From the NCBI GenBank assembly GCA_016165875.1, contig JABBOT010000003.1, positions 36,181,860 to 36,245,859 of the forward strand: a DNA stretch of 64,000 bases. Reading direction: 5' to 3'. The notes under the pieces are model-generated. The model saw nothing but the letters and a program-made list of their open reading frames with translations. It ran no database searches and had not been told where the DNA came from. The stretch is from Acanthopleura granulata (lineage: Eukaryota > Mollusca > Polyplacophora > Chitonida > Chitonidae). A program made the position numbers and the translations under genes. Positions 22,694 to 34,600 of this stretch are shown here, one piece after another. Numbering within the stretch: position 1 is the stretch's first letter; each line of letters opens with the position of its first letter.

Positions 22694-25600
22694 GTAGGTT
22701 GGATGTTTATGATTATTAGAAGGGTCAAGTGCAGCTCATGCTGGCTTCCTCTTCAACCAAACATGGGAAGACCCGCCAGCAACTTGCTAATCATTGCGGA
22801 TCGTCGTGGGTTTCCCCGGGCTCTGCCCGGTTTTCTCCCACCATCAAACTGGCCGAGGTGAAATATAAGTGAAATATTCTTCAGTACGGAGTAAAACACT
22901 AATCATAAATAAATTAAATATTTAGAAATACTACGTGAAGTACACATTGACTTCGGGATTACAGTGCTTGTGGAACTGATATATTTCGTTTAATACTGTT
23001 AGTTACACGACTACTGAGTGAAAGGATGCGAAGCTAAATGGGTCAGTAAATCTCATATTGGCTGAGGCGCCATTGGAGCGAGCTCAATATGAGGCGGACT
23101 GATTCCACATAGCTTCGTACCCTTTCACTTAGTAACCGTGTAACGAAATTATCTCTCAGAAAACCCTCAAAATAAGACTGAAATTTGATACTTGGATACA
23201 AAAGTAGCTTCAGAAGAATTAATTTCCTGCCGAGTCTTCGAACTTTGAATTACTAAGCAGTGATCTGGGAATTATGATGTTATAATGTTATAGGCACCGT
23301 GGTTTCTCACATTACTGCGTCACATTGTCAATGTTAGGTCGTGGCGTTCTCCCCATCTGCTTTTTGTTTTAAATACTGGTTTTAGGGCCACTTCCCTTGC
23401 GGACATCGTGGCCAGTCAAAACAATGCTTTATTTAAATGTCTGTAAGTCAGTCATCAAGAACTACAATGCGTTATTTTTCTATTTTCTATGAACATGAGC
23501 CAACTTCTGTAAATTATACTTATTGTCATAATATGCATAGTACTATGGTTAGTACTAGTACTTTATTACAATGCTAAGATTTACAGTTATATGAAAGTTA
23601 GCTATTTAACAGAATTAGTTGCTAGTTAACCCATTTCAGAGATTTATATAATTAGAGAACCACAGTGACGCTTTATAGAGATGATTATAGATATTAGTTC
23701 TCTTGCTTCCTCCTACGTGACGTGCAGTTTTAATGTTCCACCACTTACACCAGAAGAGGTCCAGGCATGTGCGCGGGATTCAGAAATATATGTTTCCCAC
23801 GTGACCATCTCTGTCAACTTTCTGATGCGGGACAGACTTCATTTCATGTCAGAAGTAGAATACGTGTATTTCCAGGTATAGGGTAGTCTAAAAAAGACAG
23901 AGGCTTGTGCCCTTTGAATTCTCAGTTATACCTGGTTATTTTTTTTTTCAGAAAACGAGCTTTCTTCGAGGAGATCATTGTGATAATACCCAAAACTTGG
24001 ACAAACACACCGACCCCTGATATTGCCGCCTACCAAACCATGCAAGTAGGCAACATCGTCATAGACAGCATGAACTCATACCAAGAAGAGGGAGACGAGC
24101 CGTTCGTTATACAACTTGGTGGTTGTGGGCAACCCGGTTACCTTATGCACCTCACACCCGAGTACCTGAAGGATGAGAAAAAAGCTGAACAATACGGACC
24201 TTACGAAAAGGTTCGTTGTCATCGTATTCCCCACCTTAATTATTGTCATCCCCCCCTTTTTTATAGTTTATGGGTAACCTCTTAGGTCAAAAATGTTACA
24301 TTGTAACACTTTACCATGATGACACTTAAAAGACAATTATTAATTTTATCAAGTGTCTAATAGCTTACTTACCTTCTTTTCAAAATCACATTTGCACTTA
24401 AATCAATTATGTATCGACATTTGGTATCTATGTTATCAGTTACTTCTTCACGATCCACGATCGAAATTTGGTAAAATTCCTCACTATTTTCTCAAATCAA
24501 GTCATACCTAATACTTTAACATGGGATATACTGGCTCTGCCTCGCTTGCCCCCCCGTATAAGATGAATAGGCGGCAAGTACACTGTGTCTATAACGTCAA
24601 TGTATGTAACGTCGTGTCTGGTGTAATCGGTATGGCGTTCCCCTGAGGCAGCACTCAAAGTATGTCGACATTGGGTCTGGTCTGCTACAAGGAGACACCG
24701 TCTTGATAAACTGAAATGATGTTGAAACTGAGCTTTAACCATAGTCAAACAAAGACAATCTTCGGCTATAACTGAAAGCTCTCAATTTCACTTTTCAGCC
24801 TCATTTTCCCAGCACCCTACTATGTCCTACTAGCATGTTATATTTAATTATATATGAATCTTTGCTAGTGTCAGCGCTTAGGGCTGTCCATGCATTGAGT
24901 TCAACAACACTGTTACCATACTTATCATTGCAAGTGTCGAAAATGGGAGATAAATGCATCGCCTGTATTCGAAAGTGATGGTCTTACACTGTTCCCCTCC
25001 CCCCCCCCCCCATTTCAACAATCGGGGCCTAAGTGACTCAGTCGGTTAGCGCTCTATCGCAGCGCAATGACCCAGAAAGCATTCCACCAATGCGGGCGCT
25101 GTGAGGTCATGTAAAGCCCATGCTGGCTTCCTCTCCGGCCGTACGTGGGAAGGTCTGCCAGCAACCTGCGGATGATCGTGGGTTTCCGCCGGGCTCTGCC
25201 CGGTTTCCTCCCACCATAATGCTGGCCACCGTCTTATAAGTGAAATATTTTTGAGTACGACGTAAAACACCAATCAAATAAATTTCAACAATATTTCACA
25301 AGGCGGACCTTTTGAAAGATGTCTTTATCTTGAATTAAATTGCTTGTTTTATTTAATTGTTTAATGATAAATATGGGTGTGCTTGGAACTATCCTCATTA
25401 TCTTTTTTAACCAATGCTTTAAATAAGTGAGTATCAATGTTGGTATGAAAATTAGATACATTTTTATATCTTCAGCTTAAGTCGATAATGATGAGCTGAC
25501 ATGCTATAACTTTTGTATCGTACCACTAGTATGGGCTGAAAGGAACACCATTCGTTATTTGTTACTGCCAGAAGTACGTAAGTAGAGAAACATGACACTG

Positions 25601-28600
25601 CGTAATAAGGTAGTGTGCGTGTTTCCACTCCCTTCAGCCTGACTATTCACTGCACAGAGCGATGTTACTAAAATATATTGAACACAAAAAGAAACACCCC
25701 GAATTTTTGTCGGCTTTTCAGCATGTTGTCAAACTGCACTGGTGAGAATCTCATGGGTCATTGTGCTGCTTTAGCATTCACACGCCCCCCTCCAGGCTGG
25801 CGCGCGCACGGCCCCATTAGTCTTGTGATAGCATGCACCATTCAGTGTGTATTTGTGTACGGAGATGAGGATTCATATAAATCCAGTATACAGCATTGAT
25901 TTGTCTTTAATTGTAATGTAGTTCTGATAGCACTAACAGGCTAGAGAACCAAGAATATACCTGCTTCACTTGAAGTGTTGTTTTTATTTTTACTGCATCA
26001 AGGAGGTTATGTTTTTGCATGCGTTTATATGCCTGCTTGTCTGTCTGTCTGTCTGCCCTCCTGTGTGCCTGACGGTCCGTTTGTCTGAGTGTCTGTTCGT
26101 GTGTGTTTGTTTGTTTGTGTCTGTCTCTCTCTCTGCCTGCCAGTCTGTCTGTCTCTGATTATCTGTCTACCTGCCTGTCTGTCTGCTTGACTGACTGACT
26201 GCCTGTCTGTCCGTCTGTCTGACTATGCGCCTTTCTGCAGGTTTACAGGAAAAGTTTTGCGCGTAACTCGACACTGAGGCAATCATCAATTCGCTATATT
26301 TTGGACGTAATCGAAATCTAGGTGCTGATTCAGGTATGCTTTAAATGATTTTTTTAACTAATTGCTACGCGGGACACAAATTTTTGCAGAGTATTGTGCC
26401 TTTGTTGTGGAAGTTACATTGCGCCTTTGTACATTTATATCTGTCCAAGGTTTGCGCTTAAACGCAGCATTCTCTGTTATTTTTTTTTCTGGATACGGCC
26501 GAAACGATATTAAAATATGATTTAATAGAACATGTGTGTCTTGCGTTTATGTGGCCATAGGTTATTGTACACGAGTGGGCTCGTTTACGGTACGGTGTGT
26601 TTGGCGAGTACCCGGAGGATCGTACGTTTTATGCTGCCGAGAACGGAGAAATAGAAGCGACCAGGTGTTCCAAGGCTTTGACAGGTGCTGCAAAACTACG
26701 AGCAATCGTATACTGAAGTACTGGAGCTGTGTGAACATCAGAACCAGCTCTAAAAGAAATGCACAGTGTTCAAGCATACCACCTCTATATTGCAAATGTA
26801 ATGAAGCATTATATAGCTTTTTTACTGCGATAAACATTATCTGTGTCTGTGTTTGAAATCTCAAGCGATATTACAGTTTCCGAGGAAAGTTTACACGTTT
26901 CGGTAAATAGTGGCTGTATAATAATGGCACTGAATCCCTTTTATAAGCCAATTTGAATGTATCTACAATCAGCCAAAAAATAAACTGTTGACAATTAATG
27001 TGTTTATTTGTTTAACAGGAGAGCTCTTTGATTACGTCAAGGAAAATGGTAACTGTGACTTTGAGAATGGCTTGCCTAATGAATTCTGTCAGTTCAAGGA
27101 CGACAACGATCTCTCTGGGAAATACGGCTCCCTCATGTACAGCCATAAACTGGATCACGTAGTCTGGTTTTGTGACAACGACACAAGCTCTCCGAACACT
27201 TTACACAATCGCCAGGCCCCAAATGCGCAAAACCGGATATGTGACGGAAGGAGCGTTTGGGAGGTATGGGATTTCTAAAAGAGCAATTTTTTTTCTCGGA
27301 TTTTAACGCTATATAATAACTTTACTCGTAATTATTTCGGTATATTTTTATGGCATGAGATCATCAGAAATGCTGTGTTGAATTTGAATGACTCGTAAAC
27401 ATGACGTTATGGTGAGTTAAAACGATCATTAAAAACTGTATCTGAACATACCTTCAGTGATTTGTTTCAGAATTTTTTCTCCAGAATATATACAGTCAAA
27501 TGTTTTGATTGTAAGGTGGGTTTTGTGGATGGGATTGCTAATGTTGGTTTAATAATGACATTACGCTGACCTTTCTCTGGCCCGAATGCAGAACTTTAAT
27601 GTCATATTAGCTTTTCTCTACACATACACGCACAATAGGAGTACCGTCTACAAAAACTTTATGCCCAGCTTAACAGAAAGATGTGCAAAAATTTTTGTGA
27701 CGTCACGGCTGACACACATTATTAATATGGTCCATAAAACAAGCCAAACAATCAAAACATTTTGAAGAAAAAAATGTGAAAAAATTAATGACGATATTTT
27801 CAGATATAGTTTTGATGATCTTTTTACTCACCACCCTGCCAACACTCTCGCTTGGGCCCCACTCAGTTTTAGTGTGGGCTCAGTAGGCACAGTTGGGCTA
27901 AGGTTGTGGGTGGGCTTTGGAATGGTACCCGCATGGGTCCCATTCGGGCTGCCACGAACTGGCCACAGCCCAGGCACACCCCATTTGAAACCCATCATAA
28001 AGATATCTAGCCCAACTGGAACACTTTTGGGGCCAATTTTCAGCCCTGTAGGACTGACCCTATCAGGGCCCAGTTTGTAGGCCGCCTTGGCCCCACACTT
28101 GACCCAACTGTGAGTGTTGGCTGGGCATAACGTTATACTTGTGGGGTGTTTCCCATTGATAAGAAGAATATCTTATCGGAGAAAATCGTCACTATTTTCA
28201 TTAGTTAGTATTTTTATAGGCATTTTCCTGAATTTTTGCCTCATATATACAGCTTACGCAGTGGGATTACGTGTATTTACTCCATTTTTCTTTTGTTTTC
28301 TAATGTTTCTTATCATGGATATTGTTTTTGGGTGACGTCACAGATTCTACGGAGCCATCCAGATTTTGCAGACGGCGCAAATCTGCCACGTGATGTACCG
28401 AGCACAAAGCCCAAGTTTCTAGTCGTCAGGCACAGGAGTAGACGAACAGTGTTTGTTCTGGATACCTCTGGTAGCATGAATGACGACAACCTGATAGGGA
28501 AGCTGGCGCAGGTGTGTGGTTTGTGTACTTGTTTCATTCACTTTCAAGGTCTCACTTTCAAGGCGAGATCGGGAGACCCCGGATAAAGCCCGGGTCGGGT

Positions 28601-31600
28601 CATACCAAAGACTTTAAAAATGGTGCTTAGTGCTACAAGAAAATACAGCATATATACATTTTTCTAAGGACTCCTCGTCGTCATACGGCTAAAAAATTGT
28701 TAAGTACCATGTAAAGTCCGCATGTAAAAGCCAAGCTAACTACCCACATGACTTTCAAGGCGGGTAAGCCCTCGCTGGATTGGAAGTCTAAAGCTTCAGT
28801 TCGCTTCGACCGCCAAGTCCTTGACCAGAAAGATGACCAACTCAAATGCAGTTCTCTCCGATCTACCATTGTCGTTATGTGCCAGCATATTCGTCAGGCA
28901 CTTGGCAGAAGAGAATGGTTTTCACGGAAATGAAAATTACTAGACGAAAAATGAAAACATCAGTCCAATAAATAAACAAACAAGTATTCCTAGCAATACT
29001 TGACCTATCTTTTTATATGGATTCTATATGGATTTTATTTTGTATATATGTTTTTCTTGGAACGAAGGGAGGAACTGGAGAGATTGGGAATTTAATAAAG
29101 CATTACCTTGCTCAGGATTGAACACGTAAACTTTTCCATCGAAAAGCCCTATTACAGATAACAGCAACTCAGTTCAGTTAAGTATAAGTGATTTTCCATT
29201 GAGCGTTTATATATAAACTTTCGAGGCGACTACACTATTATCATATTCAACCCGAAGTTTTTCTTTGGGGTTTTTCATTTGCCCACTAACGTCCAGAAGA
29301 ATAGAATTGAGACCATAATTGTGTCATTTAGTAAGTGTTTGCAGGAGGGTGAGGGTGGGGCAGGTTGATTGTTACTGCCATGACTCAATGCTTTCCTTTA
29401 GGGAGCTGTGTCACCTCCCTCCGTCCAACACATAAACACCAATCCGTACTCACACCTCACCACCCCGTGAAATATGATGGAACACAGGGTTGAAGAAATT
29501 TAAAGTAAATCATTACATAAAAGTAGCTACCTGTATAACACTGTACCGTGTCACCATATGGGGCATCTTTTCAGGGTTAATAATTCCGTGTATTCGTTTT
29601 CCTGTGTTACTCTCTACAGGCTGTACAGATTTATACCCAGAGCCTCGCTAGAGATGGCGACATGATTGGAATGGTGTGGTTCAGCAATCGAGCTACCATT
29701 AAGGCAGATCTGACAGAGGTGAAAAACTCAACACGTGAACACTTCCTGAACCTGATCCCAAAGAGAGCCACAGGGGGGACGAGTATAGGAGCTGGTGAGG
29801 ACCCTGCGCGAATATAAAAGTTTACTTTGACGGATTCCTACTTAACGTCATATGTAATAACAATAGAATGTAAAAGATTACGGCAAAAAAATAGTACAAA
29901 TGGTCACCAATAACAGATGAAATCTTGCCCTTCCAGAGTGCAAACTTCTGCTCCAGTAAGAAAAAAAAACATTACCATCCATTTATGTTTTATCCGTTGA
30001 TAGTAATGAATCCTTAAATATGCTATATCCGCATTTCTGGTTCAAGCAAATCAGGTAAACTTTTGTAATGTGTCAAGTTGCCGATAGGTTGACAGATCGA
30101 CAAAATGATTGACGGACAAACAAACACCAAAAGAAGCTCAACCTGGAGGTTAGCACCCAAGTGCAAGGGTAAGGGTACCACTATCCGAGAGGAAAATGAT
30201 AAACAAATGACTTGTTCAACTCCCAGACAGAGATAGGCCTTACACAAGATCAAACAAAGGAACGCAAAGACGCTTGAATAAGTTCAATACATATATTCGA
30301 ACAAAATAGACAAATAGCACAATTGACAATAATATACGAAAACAACACAATAATTACAAAAATATACGGTTTCTGACTGATGATCGCGTCCAAATCCCGA
30401 TGGAATAATCAGACTACAACAGGGGAGTCAGTCCACGTAAATATAGAATCCACAGTTCTTGGGAATTCTCGAATCGAAAGATGACAGTCCTGTAAATGAC
30501 GAACAGCAGTGGGCACGGTACGCCGACGATGGTATATATCCAACTTCCGGCAAACTGTAACTTTCCATGGCGGACGGGTTGACAATAGCGCCCGTGAGGC
30601 CGAGCCGGCCAAGTATGTTTCAGTCCTTGGAAATATTCACAAAGTCACTTTCAGAGTAAACTGGGATGAAATGTATGTAATCGCACAAGGAGACAATGAG
30701 CGATACCAGCTCCAAAAGAATGCTCCACAAAAATAGCTAGTGTCAAAACTCAAGCTCACCAAGTGCTACGTAGGAGTACAAAATAACGTATATCGAATGC
30801 CTTGAAAGGTGATATCTCTAAACCCCACGAAATCCTCCAAGGTGTACAGCTGTAAATATGACTGCTCTCAAAATGGGCATGAGTAAATGACTGCTGTAAA
30901 GTGAACTTCAGTAAAATGGCTGCAAGCTTTACAACTTTGTCGCTTATATTTATAGACTAACGTATAGAAAATTCAGGATGGTGTGATCGTAAACATGTTT
31001 ACAACATGGGTACATCTTTCCAGAATGTACGCTTTATATACAATGACACAAAACTCATTAACACATAATCCTACAAAACACGCCACTGAATTCCGGTGCA
31101 CGCTACAGCGTACACAGATGGGAAAATGTAGGTCAGACACTGACCCAGTTACAACAAAAACAAGTAAAAAATATATAATACTTCATTTTAAAGACGGGGT
31201 TCGTGATCGTAATGACACTAGTGCGTCTCATCAATGCGGTCGCTATAAGTTTAAGTCCAGTCCTGGTGATAATTGGTCGGTTGATCGGATGGGCTTGCGG
31301 TCAGTTTAACTGGACCCTGTTTTAGGCAGTTCAGGGAGGATCACACATATGTTTTTGCTAGTGTTATCTTTCAACATTGCTACGTCGCACTCGTTTCAGG
31401 ATTACAAATGGGCATTAAAGTGCTGTCACGTAGAGTGGAAGATCCGGCAGGGGGCGTTATACTGTTGGTGACTGATGGTAAAGAAAATACGGAACCGCTT
31501 ATAGATGAAGTCAAAGATGAGGTAATACATTTCTTTTAGGTTATGTTTAAAGCAATGTCTTATTGACCAGCCTCCTACAACTGTTGACATTTATAGCAGC

Positions 31601-34600
31601 TTCGATTTTCGTCAAATATACTAAAATGTCCCATCAATTATAAAGACTCTGCCGGACCAACTATCACTCTGTCGTCCTCGCTCTAGTTTTACTCTCCGTA
31701 TTGTGATGTTTTGCTTACATACTATACCATTGTTGTTACACGCTACATTTTGTGTGTTGTCGAGTTTCTGAGAACAAGAGTCTCGTATAACTGTATTATA
31801 CACCACTTGTCGCTCAAGGTTGAAACTTACAGATCATACTGGTTACATTAGGATTCGGTTCTTAGTGATATCCGCTCCCAAAGCAATGGAGTATAACTAT
31901 ATATGCGATTCCTTTCCTTTTGTACAGGACATACACAATGTATGTGCACTTTTTCAGTCTCAAAGCTCTTGAAATGTGTATATTACCGTGTAGCGTGGAT
32001 TGTTGTTGTTGCTTAGAGGAGTGTGTTTAAGAGATGGATTTACATAACCGGAAACCTAGAATGTACGATCAACGCACTGAAGAGTCCCTTGTCAGATATC
32101 CACAAATTACTATTGTACAATATCTTCGTCTGCATTAAATATAACATAAACACGAAAGGCTCAATGCAATCTTTATCAAGCGGCAAATATAAACGACATA
32201 TAAGTAAAAGTAAGCAGTAAATAAGAGTGACCGAAACAAAGATTAATCTTTCTACATTTAATGTGTAAAAATATCGTTTGCAGCAGTCGTTTATGTGCTT
32301 ATCTTGTGCTCCCCATTTGCGTGTTGTTTTTCTTTTTTGTTTGTTTGTTTTTTGACAGTTTATACCACCGAGCGTTTATAAGGACATATTATTAATATCC
32401 CCAATTACTTGTTTTACAGAAGTCTTTGCCAGAAAATTACAAAATGTTGCTACATGTGGGTGCAACAGAGGGATAATTTAAAGGCTTGCTTTGAATCCGA
32501 ACCAGTCTAGGTGCATGTTGAATTTAAAAGAGCTTAATTACTGTATAATCTTTATATGTATGTCGTATGTGTTCTGAGGGTTATTTTAATGCATTGGCTA
32601 TGAATCATTTACACAGAGACAGAGCGAGTTGCAGGGATGCTCATTTTTGAGCATGTCACATATGCATGGCTATTTGATTTTAAATGTTTGCATGAAAGGT
32701 TGTAATAAAACCTTACCTCATGTATACTGACAGCAGATGAGATTCCACTGATTAGGTGTGACATTGCAAAACCAGCATACTGTCGTCGCCGTTCTAGTCT
32801 TAGTCTTCGGGCTTCAGCCTTTTGTGATGTATGGCTGTACCCTAGTAAAAAAGATGACGGTGTGTAACGCTATGTAGATACAGATATACAAGTCTTACCT
32901 CCACTGCCAAAGAGTTATGAAGCATTAAATCAGCCTCGCTTTAGGAAAGGCAGACTTATCGTTGTTTTAAATGATTTCAGATTATCACCAAGCAAATTAT
33001 TGTCGACTCCATCCCCCTTACGGAGGCAGCAGACCTAAAGATTGAAATGCTTGTCAAAGCCACGCAAGGTTTTTCGTCCTTCTCTTCCGACAAAGAAGGA
33101 TCTAACGCCTTAAATGAAGCCATGGTTTCCATGGCAGCACTGGGAACGGGTAAGTCACATAGAACTTCCAGATGCGGCATCGGATTTGGCACAGACCCTA
33201 TCAACGTGATTCTCACGCTTGTGAATACTAAGGCCACGAACATCATCTGTGCCAAGTCATTTTTTTCGTAGTTGTCCAAAACAATGTTCAATGACACCAC
33301 AAATCCATCGGATCTAAATCTACAAGGCAGAATACATTCGAATATATTTAAGGTTCAGGATTCTCTAAACTAAGGGCAAAAGCTAACATCGAGAGAAACA
33401 TACCTCTTGCTGAAAATGTAAGGTGTCCCCAAATCCGGGGATAAATCATTTTGTTTGAAGTGAGCTCCAAGTTAACATCTACAGTATCATAAAGAATGTA
33501 TCTTCCAGATGATTATTGTTTGGATTATGTGACTTGTAAAACTGCAGAAAGTGCATGTCTTGGAAACTGAATTTGTTTTCAAAATACACAGTTTATAACT
33601 TGAAATTCTACCCAAGTGATCACCATCGAACCTAGGCGTCGAAACCGACATTTGTGTACCAGCCTTCATCTAAAATCGGCGTTCCGCGGGTCAATAAGAC
33701 GTTTCCAAAAAATACCAAAAAAAAACACATACCACAAACCACCGAGGAACTAAGAATGTATTTAAAATATTTAAAAAAATTACTACAGATTCATTCTAAG
33801 AGAATCAGTCAACAGTTTTCAATGATGGCTGTAAGACACAATGGATGTTCTAGGCGGATGAATAAAATCAGTTTCCAAATCGTGTACCAGTTTAGTATAT
33901 ATTGTGGCGATAGTCATTAATGTATTTCATTTGCTTTTTGATTGCAACTCTACATGTAGCCAAAGTGGCGAACATACTCCTATATTTTTATATCATTTCA
34001 TAGTATTTATTTTTTTAAATTATATCAGAAACAAAATGGGCTGTCGTGTAGTTTCTGTAAAAGAGACTTACCACATAGATACACCGACACAAAAAAAGCC
34101 TTGAGAAATATGTGGGTTATTATCTCAACCGAATCTTGTTCTTTACGTTCGTTTCAGTAGTGTTTTTTTTTTAAAGAGAGAATTACACTCAAGAATACGC
34201 ACGGTAACAGATGGAAGCAATTATGAAAACTGTTTTTCTCATTTGACTCCGTCAGGAATTCAAAATAGGCCAATACAGTTGTACAGTCGGTCGGTCACAA
34301 TCAATCAAAACCACTCCCACGAAGACAGTATCATCATCGACTCATCCATCGGCCGAAAGACGAAATTTCTCATTGGCCATTCTTCGCAGGATATCATCAT
34401 CCAAGTTACAACGCCATCTGGTCGTAACATATCCCGAAATGCTCCCGAATATATTACAGATACGGAATTTAATTCGACCAGGATACAAATTTTTGGAGTG
34501 GCAGAAGTAGGTTTCATACTTTTGAAAACACAGCCATATTTAACTATAGATTTCTAAATGCCCTACTTTATCAAAAGGACAACGTGAGGTCAAAGTCTGT

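Noticed and set aside
23681..23881. Plus-strand 66-codon frame in CLCA intron 1
   Set aside because: Exons 1 and 2 join directly in phase across the conserved EITK-KRAFF block, leaving no room for another exon.
25046..25273. Minus-strand frame near 25.1 kb
   Set aside because: It is the antisense of a full-length SINE; similar frames over other SINEs (9,435, 17,023, 42,379, 62,288) were dropped for the same reason.
26684..26710. Alternative CLCA exon 3 donor at GTATAC after AAKLRAI
   Set aside because: It leaves phase 0, incompatible with exon 4, which needs phase 1; the donor at 26,685 fits both phase and family alignment.
26562..26864. ~100-codon frames on both strands over CLCA exon 3
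   Set aside because: The true exon is in another frame ([12 protein letters not shown]), fixed by phase with the flanking exons; these are shadows.
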